From contig NZ_UCNW01000004.1 in assembly GCF_900474185.1 (NCBI RefSeq), forward strand, positions 62,001 through 126,000: a stretch of DNA of 64,000 nucleotides. The letters run 5' to 3'. The notes below the pieces were generated by a model. That model saw nothing but the letters and a program-made list of their open reading frames with translations, had not been told where the DNA came from and did not search any database. The DNA is from Synechococcus sp. UW69. Its GTDB lineage: Bacteria; Cyanobacteriota; Cyanobacteriia; PCC-6307; Cyanobiaceae. The position numbers and the translations under genes were made by a program. Position 1 is the stretch's first letter; every line of letters begins with the position of its first letter. Of this stretch, positions 46,082-55,953 are shown piece by piece.

Positions 46082-46651
46082 ATGCCCCGCAGCCACTGGT
46101 TGGATCCCCTGGCCAGGCGGGTGCTGCAGGCCACCGGGCAGCTGCCAACACCGCCCCGTCCAGCGCCACTACAGCCATTAGCGATCGAGGCCGAGCCTCC
46201 AGCCTGGGTGATGGATGTGAATCGGGCCAGCCGCGATGAGTGGCTTCAACTGCCCGGCTGCAGCCAGGACATGGCCGATCTGCTGGTGCGCCTGCAACAG
46301 GGGGGCGTGCAATTCGCCTGCGCTGATGATTTGTTCCGGCTGCTGGAGCTGCCCATCGATCTGAGCAGGCTCTGGACACCGCATCTCGTCTTCCATTGGC
46401 ATGGCGATGCTCCGTTGCAGCCGCAGGCCACTCCCCTTGACCTGAACAACGCCAGCGCCGATCAACTCGAGCTGCTCTGCTGGCCAGAGCAACGGCTGGC
46501 CAGCCTGCTGCGGGAGCGACGCAGCTCCGGTTTCAAAGATCTGGCTGACCTGCAGGAACGGCTCTGCCTTCCTGCCAGCACCGTGGAAAACCTGATCGGC
46601 CGGGTGAGTTTCGGCATCCGCCGCGCCGGACCCAGCCTGCCCCTTCACTGA
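46082..46651 (+). CDS. Helix-hairpin-helix domain protein
   Basis: A 189-residue protein with two helix-hairpin-helix-like segments: MDVNRASRDEWLQLPGCSQD (about residues 43-62) and LDLNNASADQLELLCWPEQR (about 119-138). The pattern VNRAS/LNNAS followed by L..LPG resembles ComEA-type HhH domains, which bind DNA. No signal peptide is present, unlike ComEA. Its stop shares a base with the start of the next gene, so the two are coupled. Confidence 0.78.
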   Translation: MPRSHWLDPLARRVLQATGQLPTPPRPAPLQPLAIEAEPPAWVMDVNRASRDEWLQLPGCSQDMADLLVRLQQGGVQFACADDLFRLLELPIDLSRLWTPHLVFHWHGDAPLQPQATPLDLNNASADQLELLCWPEQRLASLLRERRSSGFKDLADLQERLCLPASTVENLIGRVSFGIRRAGPSLPLH

Positions 46652-47223
46652 TGCAGGGAGATCTGTTCTCCACCGGTGCGCTGGCCTTCAGCAATGGGCC
46701 TGAGCTGCCCCTGCAACGGGAGCAGCTGATCGCCTGGCAACAGCGCCTGCATGACCATCAAGCGCCGCTGTTCCGCGGAGAAACAGCTCAGGCCGCCCAA
46801 GGGGATCTGTTCGGCTCCTCCCCTGATGACGCTGCCGCGGCCCTGGATCCGCTGACGCTGACCCCCCTGGCGATGAGTTTCTGGCGCTGGCCGGAACCGT
46901 CCCATCGGGGTGCCGCGATCTACCTGGTGATGGATCGGCCGACCCAACTGGAGCAGCCACTTCTGCTCTATGTGGGAGAAACGCTCGCCGCAGAGCGCCG
47001 CTGGAAAGGCGATCACGACTGCAAGGCCTACCTCGCCGCCTACGGCGAAGCCCTTCAGCGCTGCGAACTCAGTGCCCAGCTGAGCATCCGCTTCAGCTGC
47101 GATGTACCTCAGGCCACCCGCGCACGGAGGGCCCTGGAACAACAGCTGATTCAACGCTGGTGGCCGCCCTTCAACAAGGAAACCCGCCAACGATGGGGCA
47201 CCCCCTTCAACGCCGACTTGTGA
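46651..47223 (+). CDS. GIY-YIG-like nuclease domain protein, probable
   Basis: A 190-residue protein. The central part AIYLVMD ... LLLYVGET ... ERRWKGDHDC resembles the GIY-YIG pattern (two strands, then a conserved Arg and His) and is followed by TRARRALEQQLIQRWWPPFN, which matches the conserved Glu/Asn end of such domains. The first 85 residues are unlike any domain I know. It is the second gene of an HhH-GIY pair, which fits a DNA-processing role, but family placement is only moderate. Confidence 0.6.
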   Translation: MQGDLFSTGALAFSNGPELPLQREQLIAWQQRLHDHQAPLFRGETAQAAQGDLFGSSPDDAAAALDPLTLTPLAMSFWRWPEPSHRGAAIYLVMDRPTQLEQPLLLYVGETLAAERRWKGDHDCKAYLAAYGEALQRCELSAQLSIRFSCDVPQATRARRALEQQLIQRWWPPFNKETRQRWGTPFNADL

Positions 47224-47662
47224 CCGCAACCCAAACGGCCCTTGCTCTGCTGCTACTGGCCCTGCCGGCCACCGCTGCCGACCTCGCACAGCTGCAGCGA
47301 AGCCTGCTGCGGCATGGCTTCACGCTTGAAGAACGGCAGCCCCGGGGCAGGCCTACGGACGCTTCATCCCGGCGGAGAAACGACTGGAGATTTCGCCCCT
47401 GGTGCGGGAGCTCGGCATCACCCGGGCCGTGCTGCTGCATGAAGCGGTGCATGCCGCCCAGAGCTGTCCCAACGGAGCGCTCTCGCTGATCGGTTTGCAA
47501 CGCAAGGTTGATCCAGCGGTGGTGAGCCGGATCCGCTATCTGCTGCACAACCACTACAAGTCCAACAACACTGCACTCGAGCAGGAAGCCTTCGTAATCC
47601 AGAGCCAACCGGATGCCGAGCAGCTGATCATCACCGCCCTGAACCAGCGCTGTTCGCCCTGA
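47220..47662 (+). pseudogene. Secreted HExxH putative metallopeptidase, interrupted by a frameshift
   Basis: Two frames together make one protein. The first begins at GTG 47220, overlapping the upstream TGA (GTGA), and encodes a signal peptide (TALALLLLALPATAA) and LAQLQRSLLRHGFTLEERQP. At the CCCCGGGG run (47340-47347) the frame must step back one base (as if one C or G had been lost) to continue as AYGRFIPAEKRLEISPLVRE and LLHEAVHAAQSCPNG, where HEAVH is an HExxH zinc motif, and on to the stop at 47660-47662. The joined protein would be about 147 residues. Sequencing error, real loss or programmed slippage are all possible. Confidence 0.72.
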
Positions 47663-47725
47663 TCAGCAAGGTGCAAAGGCGTCGCGCAGGATCGCTACGC
47701 TCGTTCTTTGCCGATGCGTCCATCC

Positions 47726-49195
47726 ATGCGCTTCTCCCTGTCCTCCAACGGTCTGCAGGAGTGGAACGGCAATGTGCTGGCGGTGGGGCTACCCCAGGGC
47801 GATGCCGATACAACCGCAACGGCCTTGGAACAGCGCTTTGCGGGGATCACCGACGCCCTGAAACAGCAGGAGTTCAAGGGGAAGCCGGGTGATCAACTGG
47901 TGATCACGCCCCTGGGTGCTGGCCCAGAGCGCCTGGTGGTGCTGGGCCTGGGCGACGCCGATGGAATCGACATCGACCGCCTGCGCGGCGCCGCTGCCCG
48001 TGCAGCCAAGGCCGCGATCGGCTGTGGAGGCACTCTGGGACTGCAGTTGCCATGGCATGGAACCGATGCCACCGAAGCGGCCCGCATCAGTGCTGAAGCC
48101 GTGCGGCTCTGCCTTTACAAAGACCAGCGCTTCCGCAAGGAGGCGGAACCACGCCGGATCCCCGAAGCTCTTGAGCTGATCGACCTCGACCCGGCCGCCG
48201 CCAGCGGCTTTATGGCGGTCAACGCCACATGTGCCGGCGTGGAGCTGGCCAGGGAGCTGGTGGCCGCCCCCCCCAATGTGGTTACCCCGGGCGCCCTGGC
48301 GGAAACAGCCGCCGGCATCGCCAGCGACCACGGCCTTGAGCTCAAGGTGCTGGAGCGCGGCGACTGCGAAGCCAAAGGCATGGGCGCCTTTCTGGCCGTG
48401 AGCCAGGGCTCCGATCTACCGCCCAAATTCATTCACCTGATTTACCGACCCGAGGGCGAAGTGAAACGCCGCGTCGCCCTGGTGGGCAAGGGCCTCACCT
48501 TCGATTCCGGCGGTTACAACCTCAAGGTGGGCGCGGCGCAGATCGACATGATGAAGTTCGACATGGGCGGCAGCGCCGCTGTGCTGGGCGCCATGCGCAG
48601 CATCGCTGAACTCAAGCCAGCCGGCGTTGAGGTGCACATGGTGGTGGCCTCCTGCGAAAACATGGTGAACGGCTCTGCCGTCCACCCCGGTGACATCGTC
48701 ACGGCCGCCAACGGCATGACGATCGAGATCAACAACACCGACGCTGAAGGCCGGTTGACCCTCGCCGATGCCCTGCTCTACGCCTGTGAGCAGGATCCCG
48801 ATGCCGTTGTGGATTTGGCCACCCTCACCGGAGCCTGCGTCATTGCCCTTGGCGATGAGATGGCCGGGTTGTGGTCCAACAACGACGACCTGGCGGAAGC
48901 CCTCGATGCCGCCGCCCATTCCGGCGGTGAAGGCCTGTGGCGCATGCCCCTGCGGCAGTCCTACAAGGATGGGCTGAAGTCATTGTTGGCCGACATGAAG
49001 AACACCGGTCCGCGGCCAGGGGGCTCGATCACCGCTGCCCTCTTCCTCAAGGAATTCGTGGCCAAGGACACCGCCTGGGCCCACATCGACATCGCCGGGC
49101 CGGTCTGGAGTGACAAGGGCAAAGGCGTCAATCCAGCCGGTGCGACTGGCTACGGCGTGCGCACCCTGGTGAACTGGGTGCTAGCCCAGTCATGA
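47726..49195 (+). CDS. pepA: Leucyl aminopeptidase (M17)
   Basis: A 489-residue hexameric manganese/zinc aminopeptidase for peptide turnover. The signature NTDAEGRLTLADALLYA is present, and VGKGLTFDSGGYNLK and KFDMGGSAAV supply the metal and bicarbonate-site residues. Frames are open to TTG 47708 and ATG 47714, but MRFSLSSNGLQEWNGNVLAV begins the family-like N-terminus, so ATG 47726 is chosen. It overlaps the next small gene by 4 bases. Confidence 0.95.
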   Translation: MRFSLSSNGLQEWNGNVLAVGLPQGDADTTATALEQRFAGITDALKQQEFKGKPGDQLVITPLGAGPERLVVLGLGDADGIDIDRLRGAAARAAKAAIGCGGTLGLQLPWHGTDATEAARISAEAVRLCLYKDQRFRKEAEPRRIPEALELIDLDPAAASGFMAVNATCAGVELARELVAAPPNVVTPGALAETAAGIASDHGLELKVLERGDCEAKGMGAFLAVSQGSDLPPKFIHLIYRPEGEVKRRVALVGKGLTFDSGGYNLKVGAAQIDMMKFDMGGSAAVLGAMRSIAELKPAGVEVHMVVASCENMVNGSAVHPGDIVTAANGMTIEINNTDAEGRLTLADALLYACEQDPDAVVDLATLTGACVIALGDEMAGLWSNNDDLAEALDAAAHSGGEGLWRMPLRQSYKDGLKSLLADMKNTGPRPGGSITAALFLKEFVAKDTAWAHIDIAGPVWSDKGKGVNPAGATGYGVRTLVNWVLAQS

Positions 49196-49428
49196 GTCGA
49201 TCCCCGGTGCGCTGGTACATCAAGGCTCAGCTGGGGGTGCTTCTGCTCCCGGTGGGCCTCTGCCTGTTCGGCGAAGCGATCAGCCGCAAGGTCGTTCAAA
49301 TGCTGGGCAATGACGGTGGCCCCTGGTTCTGGTACGGAACCCTCAGCCTGATCTGTATCAATGCCGGTATTGGACTGATGATTGACAGCGGTCTCACCCG
49401 TGGCTTTCCAGGGCGACGTCAGGGCTGA
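49192..49428 (+). CDS. Small two-helix membrane protein
   Basis: A 78-residue protein overlapping the pepA stop by 4 bases (ATGA). Two hydrophobic helices (about residues 12-27 and 45-62) are joined by a charged loop (SRKVVQMLGNDGG). Positively charged residues before the first helix suggest an N-in orientation. I do not recognise the family. Tight coupling to pepA argues that it is a real gene. Confidence 0.75.
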   Translation: MSRSPVRWYIKAQLGVLLLPVGLCLFGEAISRKVVQMLGNDGGPWFWYGTLSLICINAGIGLMIDSGLTRGFPGRRQG

Positions 49429-49443
49429 TCAGGACGCAACTGC

Positions 49444-49626
49444 TCAAGACGCAACAGCTTGAAGTTCCAGGGAGCGGCTTGGTGTTTCGAGCGCGTGGAT
49501 CTGCCACCGTGCTCGCTCAGAGCAAGTTTCCAACACACGATCAAGGTCGTCCGACGCATGCTTCGGCGACGGATAGGGACCGATGTGACGGGTGCCAAGA
49601 CCATCCTTAATGGTCAGCAGATACAT
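49444..49626 (-). CDS. Hypothetical 60-residue protein
   Basis: The frame is open from a GTG at 49638, but GGAGG lies five bases before the ATG at 49624-49626, so translation more likely starts there (MYLLTIKDGLGTRHIGPYPS). The product is a compact alpha/beta-like sequence with HASDDLDRVLETC and RWQIHALETP. No domain is recognised. It is convergent with the small membrane protein gene, 15 bases away. Confidence 0.62.
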   Translation of the reverse strand: MYLLTIKDGLGTRHIGPYPSPKHASDDLDRVLETCSERARWQIHALETPSRSLELQAVAS

Positions 49627-49792
49627 ACATTCCTCCACTTACCGACTGATCGTAAGCATGGCCGCAAGCCTGGTCGATAGCTGGAAACCCGTCTGTTCAC
49701 TGAGAACTTGCTGAATCAATCAGGTTGCGGCGCTTAATCTTTTCAACAGGTTGATTGTCTATTTCTTAAGGAAGTTGACCGAATTCAGTGGT

Positions 49793-50413
49793 TTAACGCC
49801 ATGGCTGACCGGTTCGCGCCTCAGCACCCCACACCGCATCCAGGCGACGGTCGCGACCGCAACTGAACCGATAAAAGTTGTATTTGAGGGAATTGTTCTC
49901 TGCGTAGTTCTGGTGGTAACCCTCGGCAGGCCAAAACCGAGCCGCTTCCCTAAGCTCCACTTTCAGTGCGGCCCGCGGTTGCGACAGCTCGCGGGCCGCC
50001 GCCTCGGCACTGGCCTCAGCAGCCTGGGCTTGAGCGGCATCGGCCGTAAAGATCACCGGCCTGTAGGAATCGCCGCGGTCGCAGAACTGACCACCGTCAT
50101 CGAGGGGGTCCACATTGCGCCAATAGCTGCGCAGTAGCTCGGCGTAACTGATTTGCTCAGGGTCAAAACGCACCTGCACCGCTTCTTGATGGCCAGTGCT
50201 CTCGCTGCTGACCTGGCGGTAGGTGGGTCGCTCCACATGCCCGCCGCTGTAGCCGCTCACGGCATCACGCACCCCGGGCAGGTCCTCCAGGTCGTGCTCC
50301 AAACACCAAAAACAACCACCGGCGAAGACGGCTGTCTCCAGTTCGGCCATGGCGCTCTGGGGCCAGCAGAACAGCATCAAGCAGGTAGACAGCAGCAGCA
50401 GCGTTCGTTTCAT
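49793..50413 (-). CDS. msrA: Peptide methionine (S)-S-oxide reductase, secreted form
   Basis: Repairs oxidised methionine residues. Residues 1-23 are a signal peptide (ending SAMA), so this copy works outside the cytoplasm. [17 protein letters not shown] contains the catalytic Cys34. [19 protein letters not shown] and the C-terminal AEGYHQNY complete the MsrA pattern. It is the last gene of the lpx/bam run, overlapping lpxB by 4 bases. Confidence 0.93.
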   Translation of the reverse strand: MKRTLLLLSTCLMLFCWPQSAMAELETAVFAGGCFWCLEHDLEDLPGVRDAVSGYSGGHVERPTYRQVSSESTGHQEAVQVRFDPEQISYAELLRSYWRNVDPLDDGGQFCDRGDSYRPVIFTADAAQAQAAEASAEAAARELSQPRAALKVELREAARFWPAEGYHQNYAENNSLKYNFYRFSCGRDRRLDAVWGAEARTGQPWR

Positions 50414-51591
50414 CCGATCACCTGATCAAAAATGGCTGTAGCAGCCCGTCCGGTCACTCCGGGTGCACCAAGGGTGGCCCGCAACCGCTCATACCCTTCC
50501 AGCATCGCCCGGCGCTGCGGTGTGGCGGTCAACAGGGGTAAAGCCCTCTCCACCAAAGCTTCTGCGGTGAGCTCGTCCTGCAGCAGCTCCGGCACCAACC
50601 GCTGCTTGAGCAACAGATTCACCGGCGAGATGTGGTCCACCTGGAACCGCAGAACATGGCGTGCGACCCACGCCGTCAGTCGGCTCACGCGATATCCCAC
50701 CACCTGAGGAACCCCCTGCAAAGCCAGTTCCAGATTCACCGTGCCGGATTTTCCCAGGGCGAGATCCGCCGCCGCACAAAGGGTGGTCTTAAGAGCATCC
50801 GCTTCAGCGGCAGGAATCACCCGGGCATGGCGCACACCGGCCTCCTCAAGCGCAACAGCTAGGGGGTGTTCGAACTGCTCCAGCCCGGCGGGAAGCAACA
50901 CCTGAAGATCAGGGTGACGCTGCTGCAGCAGGGCCGCCGCCTGGGCCAACGGTGGCATCAGGTAGCGCAACTCCTGGGGCCGGGATGCCGGCAACAGCAG
51001 CAACACCGGCGCCTCGGGATCCAAGCCCAATTGGCGTCGGGAGCTGGCGCGGTCGGGCAAATTCTGGAAGCTGTCCAACAGCGGATGACCCACCCAGCTC
51101 ACATCCGCACCGCGGGCCGCATAGAACTCGGCCTCCGCCGGGAAGATCGCCAGGATTTTGTCGGTGAACTCCAGCAGACGGGTGGTGCTGCCATCGCCGA
51201 AGCGCCAGGCCCATTCCTGGGGGGCGATGTAATACGTGATCGGCAGGTAGGGCCGTTGCTTCCGCAGCCGTGTGCCCAGCCGCACATTGGCTCCGACGTA
51301 GTCGATGAGCACCACCCCATCGAGGGGCCGTTCCTCAAGCAGCGCATCCACCCGGGCCTGCAGCCGCAGCGTGGGAAGAATCAACGGGACGGCCTCCCAC
51401 AGACCGATCGCCCCCATCGGCGCGGTATCAGCGATCAACGAAGCCCCCGCCGCCTCCATGCGCGGTCCACCAAGGGCCATCACTTCGAGCTCAAGGCCCC
51501 TCCGTTCCGCCTCCAACCGCAGGGCCCGAATCAACAGGCTGCCCTGAAGATCACCGGAGACTTCACCGGTGCTGATCAGCAGCCGAACCAT
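50410..51591 (-). CDS. lpxB: Lipid-A-disaccharide synthase
   Basis: A 393-residue GT19 glycosyltransferase joining UDP-diacylglucosamine and lipid X. Conserved blocks are [15 protein letters not shown] at the start, [31 protein letters not shown], and late [15 protein letters not shown] with QVVGYR. It shares one base with lpxA and overlaps msrA by 4. Presence of lpxA, lpxB and lpxC here supports lipid A synthesis; lpxD and lpxK are not in the window. Confidence 0.95.
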   Translation of the reverse strand: MVRLLISTGEVSGDLQGSLLIRALRLEAERRGLELEVMALGGPRMEAAGASLIADTAPMGAIGLWEAVPLILPTLRLQARVDALLEERPLDGVVLIDYVGANVRLGTRLRKQRPYLPITYYIAPQEWAWRFGDGSTTRLLEFTDKILAIFPAEAEFYAARGADVSWVGHPLLDSFQNLPDRASSRRQLGLDPEAPVLLLLPASRPQELRYLMPPLAQAAALLQQRHPDLQVLLPAGLEQFEHPLAVALEEAGVRHARVIPAAEADALKTTLCAAADLALGKSGTVNLELALQGVPQVVGYRVSRLTAWVARHVLRFQVDHISPVNLLLKQRLVPELLQDELTAEALVERALPLLTATPQRRAMLEGYERLRATLGAPGVTGRAATAIFDQVIG

Positions 51592-52424
51592 CAGCGGCCC
51601 TGCAATGGCATCGGACCCCGTCTCCCCTGACCAGTGGATGCCTCGAGGAACCGGCAGAGGTGCTCGGCGGCCGGCAGCAACGCCTGGACTCGAGCCTGCT
51701 TGAGCGCATCGGCAATCACCAGATCGGAGCGATACATCAGGGTCCAGATCTCCTGAAGCTGCTTGAGTTCAGCGCCGTCGTGATTGCCGGCCATGCCACT
51801 GCGACGCAGGCCCACCCGGTTGAGACCCCGCACACGACCCGGATGGCCTTCCACCAGGCAGTACGGCGGAACATCCCGATCCACGCGGGTCATCCCGCCC
51901 ACCATCGCCATCCCACCGATATGGACGAACTGGTGAATACCCAAACAGCCACCAATCACGGCACGGTCTTCGATCACAACGTGGCCCGCCACCTGAATGG
52001 CATTGGACATCACGATGTTGTTGCCGAGATCGCAGTTATGCCCCAGATGGCAGTAAGCCATCAACAGGTTGCCGTTGCCAATACGGGTCACCTCGCCCTC
52101 TTCGGTGGCCCGGTTGATCGTCACGCATTCCCGCAGCGTGTTTCCATCCCCAATCAGCACCTCGGTTTCAGCACCGCGGTACTTGAGATCCTGCGGCGGC
52201 AGTCCGAGGCAGGCACCCGGGAACACCTTGTTGTCACGCCCTAGGGTCAGCCGACCGTCCAACACGGCATGGGGACCGATCCAGGTGTTCTCCCCGATCA
52301 CCACCTGAGGGCCGACCACTGCACCAGGGCCAATGACCACCCCCGAGGCCAGCTCGGCCTTCGGGTCCACCACTGCCGTGGGGTGAATCTGCTGTGACGC
52401 CGTTTGCTGCGACATCGCGCTCAA
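51591..52424 (-). CDS. lpxA: UDP-N-acetylglucosamine acyltransferase
   Basis: First enzyme of lipid A synthesis, 277 residues. The N-terminal two thirds are left-handed beta-helix hexapeptide repeats ([20 protein letters not shown]). The catalytic His lies in [20 protein letters not shown]. The C-terminal part is helical, as in LpxA. It overlaps fabZ by 4 bases. The standard fabZ-lpxA-lpxB gene order is kept. Confidence 0.96.
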   Translation of the reverse strand: MSAMSQQTASQQIHPTAVVDPKAELASGVVIGPGAVVGPQVVIGENTWIGPHAVLDGRLTLGRDNKVFPGACLGLPPQDLKYRGAETEVLIGDGNTLRECVTINRATEEGEVTRIGNGNLLMAYCHLGHNCDLGNNIVMSNAIQVAGHVVIEDRAVIGGCLGIHQFVHIGGMAMVGGMTRVDRDVPPYCLVEGHPGRVRGLNRVGLRRSGMAGNHDGAELKQLQEIWTLMYRSDLVIADALKQARVQALLPAAEHLCRFLEASTGQGRRGPMPLQGR

Positions 52425-52876
52425 TCCACCAGGGAGAACATCAATTCGCCGGAGCAGGCCAGATCTCCGTCCACCGTGGCCTCGGCCTTGACCTTGCCGA
52501 AGCGCTTGCGCTTAAGGCTGAGCAGTTCACAGCGGATCACCAGCTGATCTCCAGGAACCACAGGGCGCCGGAAGCGTACCCCGTCGATGCCGGCAAAAAC
52601 GAACAGTCCTTTGGGCAGATCGGGCATCTGGGTCACGATCAACCCGCCCACCTGCGCCATGGCTTCCACAATCAGCACCCCAGGCATCAGCGGGCGCTCT
52701 GGGAAATGCCCCTGGAACTGGGGCTCGTTCATCGTCACGTTCTTGATCGCCGTGGCCGAAACCCCGGGCTCATGGGCAATGACCCGATCCACCAGAGCAA
52801 AGGGGTAACGGTGCGGAAGCAAACCGGCGATCTGCTCGCTGGTAAGCACGATGTCTGGGGTGGTGGATTCAGTCAC
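52421..52876 (-). CDS. fabZ: 3-hydroxyacyl-[acyl-carrier-protein] dehydratase FabZ
   Basis: A 151-residue hotdog-fold enzyme dehydrating 3-hydroxyacyl-ACP in fatty-acid elongation. [14 protein letters not shown] and [20 protein letters not shown] give the catalytic His and Glu. Lying between lpxC and lpxA, with 4-base overlaps on both sides, it balances 3-hydroxyacyl-ACP between lipid A and fatty-acid synthesis. Confidence 0.96.
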   Translation of the reverse strand: MTESTTPDIVLTSEQIAGLLPHRYPFALVDRVIAHEPGVSATAIKNVTMNEPQFQGHFPERPLMPGVLIVEAMAQVGGLIVTQMPDLPKGLFVFAGIDGVRFRRPVVPGDQLVIRCELLSLKRKRFGKVKAEATVDGDLACSGELMFSLVD

Positions 52877-53700
52877 AAAGCGGCTGCGAGATCGGTGTGA
52901 AGACCATGGGATCCCCTGTACACAAGAACCTGTGCCTGGGGAAAACCGACGAGGGCCAGGTCGCCGATCAGATCCAAGAGCTTATGGCGCACCGGTTCAT
53001 CCTCGAACCGCAGCGGAGGATTCATCCACTGATCGCCGTCACAGACCAGGGCGTTGTCCAGGGCTCCGCCCTGGATCAAGCCGGCCGCGCGCAGCTGCTC
53101 CACCTGCTCCCGGAAGCCAAATGTGCGTGCCGGAGCAATCTCATCCACGAACCGCTGGGGCGTGAGTTCCAAGGCGAACTGCTGACGGCCGATGGCCTGC
53201 TGAGGAAAATCGATCATTCCCACGACAGCGAAGCGGTCCGCCGGGGTGGCCGTGATCACACTGCTGCCGCGATGACGCATGAGTGGTTGGTCCAACTGGG
53301 GTGGAGCCGGCCTGGGGGTTGCCGCAGACACCAAACCCGCTGCAGCGATGGCCTCCACCCAAACCAGCGCTGAGCCATCCAGCAGGGGGACTTCCTGACC
53401 GCTGACCACGATCTCGACATGACTGAGGCCGCAACCCGCCAGGGCCGCCAACAGATGTTCAACGGTGGCCACCTTGCTGGGGCCAAGATCCAGCGTGGTG
53501 CACAACGGGCTGTCACGCACCTGATCCGGCCGTAGCTGGATCGGTTGCTCCATCCCCGGCAAGCGCATGTGGAATCCCGGCTGATCCGTCGGGCAAAGCT
53601 GCACTGTGGCCTCAGCTCCACTGTGGAGACCGACGCCGGAGCATGTTGTCTCAGCCGCCAGGGTCCAGGCAGCTGAGTAGTCCTGAGGCCAGCTGGTCAC
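52873..53700 (-). CDS. lpxC: UDP-3-O-acyl-N-acetylglucosamine deacetylase
   Basis: The zinc deacetylase that commits precursors to lipid A, 275 residues. [18 protein letters not shown] carries the first zinc His, and [15 protein letters not shown] the second His and the Asp of the HKxxDxxGD motif. [12 protein letters not shown] is another conserved block. The GTG start shares one base with the bamA stop (TAGTG). Confidence 0.95.
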   Translation of the reverse strand: MTSWPQDYSAAWTLAAETTCSGVGLHSGAEATVQLCPTDQPGFHMRLPGMEQPIQLRPDQVRDSPLCTTLDLGPSKVATVEHLLAALAGCGLSHVEIVVSGQEVPLLDGSALVWVEAIAAAGLVSAATPRPAPPQLDQPLMRHRGSSVITATPADRFAVVGMIDFPQQAIGRQQFALELTPQRFVDEIAPARTFGFREQVEQLRAAGLIQGGALDNALVCDGDQWMNPPLRFEDEPVRHKLLDLIGDLALVGFPQAQVLVYRGSHGLHTDLAAAL

Positions 53701-55910
53701 TAAAACTTCCAGCCCACTCCCAGATTGAAGCGCCAGTCGGAGGCGAAGTCCTTGCTGGCCACCTCAAGTCGGATCGGACCGACCGGCGTGGTGACAATCA
53801 CGCCGGTACCCAGCGAAACACCGGAGCCATCCTTATCGAGCAGCAGGCCCGGCTTGCCTGGCACATCCTTCTGAGTGCCGAAATCGGTACCGGCATCCAT
53901 GAACACCTCACCAGAGAAGATGCTGATCAGGGGGAAGCGGTACTCGATTGTGAGTTCACTGAAGGCCTTGGACACAGCCAGGTCGCAGTCGTACCAACCG
54001 CGAATCGAGTTGGATCCACCCATGCAGAACGCTTCGTATGGAGGCGCTTCACCCATGATGGCGCCACCCTTGATCTGCACACCGATGGCTTGCGGGCAAT
54101 CGGCCTCTTCGCCGGGCTTGGGACGGCAACCCTTATGAAGCTTCAGCCAGTCCACCGGGAAGAACTGGGTGTAGCTGGCCCGAAGTCTGTTGAAGGTGGG
54201 CGAATCGTTATTGATGCCGACGAACTGCTCAGTTCCGGCGGTGAAGAAGTTTCCGCTAGTGGGATTTCGAGAATTGTTGAAATTGTTGTAGGTGGTGGCG
54301 ACACGCATCCCTACAAGGGTGTTGCTGTCAGCACAGTTGTACGACACGCAAATGATGTCGTCGTTTTTAACTTTCTTGCCCAAGTTATTTGTGGAGACGC
54401 CGTAGGGCCTTGAGTCACCGGCAAAGTTGATTGGCCGCACCTCAGCGAAGGACATGCCAGCAAGCACATTCCACTTGGCATCTTTGTAAGGATCACCGCC
54501 GTTCAGGGGGCGGGCAAAGGAAAAGCTGCCGCCGGTCTTGCGCAGCACCACCGTGTCTCCCTCGTAGTCAAACCAACTGCGGTTGGGATATTCGTCCTCA
54601 GCCTTGTTGATGTTGCCCGGAGCATCACCATCAGTGAAGCCGTAATTGCGGCCTGTCCGGTAGGCCTTGTTGGTGTTGTTGTCGACGTAGTCCTTGGCCG
54701 TGCGGATGTTGCCGTTGTCTTCGCTCTGGAAGACCTGAGGCACCTGCTGGCTCAAGAACAAAGATGTTCGGAAGCTGGTGCGGTGGTTGTCGCCGTAGAT
54801 CCAGGGATCCGAGAAGTTGAGGTTGGCCAGACCGCCGTACTGGCCGTAGGTGATGTTGGTACCGAGAGTCCAAGCACGTCCAAAGAGATTGGTCTCCTGG
54901 ACCTGCACCTGACCGAACACACCCTGGCTCTGGCTGTAGCCAAGGCCGCCAGAAAGCTGACCGGTGGACTGCTCAACGATGCCGAGAACAATGAACACAT
55001 CGCCTGGCACCTCGGGCACAGGCCGCAGCGTCACCTTCACATCACTGAAGAGCTGGGTTCCGTATAACCGCTTGATATCCCTCTCAAGCTTGTTGCGGTT
55101 GAAGGGATCTCCAGGCTGAATCGAGACCTCCCGGGTGATCACCCACTCTTTGGTCTTACCGCCAATGGGATTTCCATTCTCATCGGTGTCATCCCCCTCC
55201 TTGTTGAGGAATTTGACTTCGACGCCAGCCACGCTGCCATGAAGCAGTTTCAGCGTGACCACCCCATCGGGACTGACCCGTTCAGGACCAGACACCCGAG
55301 CCAGGGAGTAGCCCTCCTTGGCCATCCAGCTCTGCAGGGCCTTCATCCGCTGCTGCAGGTCGTTGAGGTTGAGCGTGCGGCCGTAATCCGACGCAAACGT
55401 CTCTTCCACCACAGCATCGGGCAGAAGATCCTCGTCATCGGCGTTGATCTCCACTGCACTGAGCGAAGGGAAGGGCGCCACCTGAACGATCACCTGCACA
55501 CCGAGCGGTCCGTTCTGGGGAACGATCCGCACATCCGAGAACCAGCCCGTGGCCTGAATGCCATTCAAATCGTTCTGAAGCTCCTCCCGTGTGACACGCA
55601 TCCCCGGACGCACCTGCATCGCGTCGTAAGTGGAGATCTGAAGGCGTTCCTCCTCCGGGTGACCCTCAATGCCCTCAATCACCACCTCGGAGATCAGAAC
55701 CCTGGGCTGCTCGACAACGGGCGGCTCAATAACTGTCTCTTCAACAACGGTCTCCTCAACAACCGTCTCCTCCACCTCGACCGTGTCGGCGGCAGTCGGC
55801 GGGGACTCCTGGGCCAGCACCGGCTGGGCAACCAGGGGCATCCCCAGCATCAGACCCAACACCGTGCGACGAACAGCAACCGAGGAGCGGCGAGACGAAC
55901 GGCGTGTCAT
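53700..55910 (-). CDS. bamA: Outer-membrane assembly protein of the BamA/Omp85 family
   Basis: A 736-residue outer-membrane protein. Residues 1-33 are a signal peptide (ending VLAQ). Residues about 42-70 are a low-complexity acidic Val/Glu repeat. POTRA domains follow (VLISEVVIEGIEGHPEEERL is the first), and the C-terminal half is a beta-barrel ending RFNLGVGWKF with a terminal Phe. The barrel contains the conserved GGSNSIRGW block. It inserts outer-membrane proteins and stands immediately before lpxC. Confidence 0.93.
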   Translation of the reverse strand: MTRRSSRRSSVAVRRTVLGLMLGMPLVAQPVLAQESPPTAADTVEVEETVVEETVVEETVIEPPVVEQPRVLISEVVIEGIEGHPEEERLQISTYDAMQVRPGMRVTREELQNDLNGIQATGWFSDVRIVPQNGPLGVQVIVQVAPFPSLSAVEINADDEDLLPDAVVEETFASDYGRTLNLNDLQQRMKALQSWMAKEGYSLARVSGPERVSPDGVVTLKLLHGSVAGVEVKFLNKEGDDTDENGNPIGGKTKEWVITREVSIQPGDPFNRNKLERDIKRLYGTQLFSDVKVTLRPVPEVPGDVFIVLGIVEQSTGQLSGGLGYSQSQGVFGQVQVQETNLFGRAWTLGTNITYGQYGGLANLNFSDPWIYGDNHRTSFRTSLFLSQQVPQVFQSEDNGNIRTAKDYVDNNTNKAYRTGRNYGFTDGDAPGNINKAEDEYPNRSWFDYEGDTVVLRKTGGSFSFARPLNGGDPYKDAKWNVLAGMSFAEVRPINFAGDSRPYGVSTNNLGKKVKNDDIICVSYNCADSNTLVGMRVATTYNNFNNSRNPTSGNFFTAGTEQFVGINNDSPTFNRLRASYTQFFPVDWLKLHKGCRPKPGEEADCPQAIGVQIKGGAIMGEAPPYEAFCMGGSNSIRGWYDCDLAVSKAFSELTIEYRFPLISIFSGEVFMDAGTDFGTQKDVPGKPGLLLDKDGSGVSLGTGVIVTTPVGPIRLEVASKDFASDWRFNLGVGWKF

Positions 55911-55953
55911 CGAGGCGCAGGCTGGGCCGAAGCCACAAAAAGGTGCGCCGACC

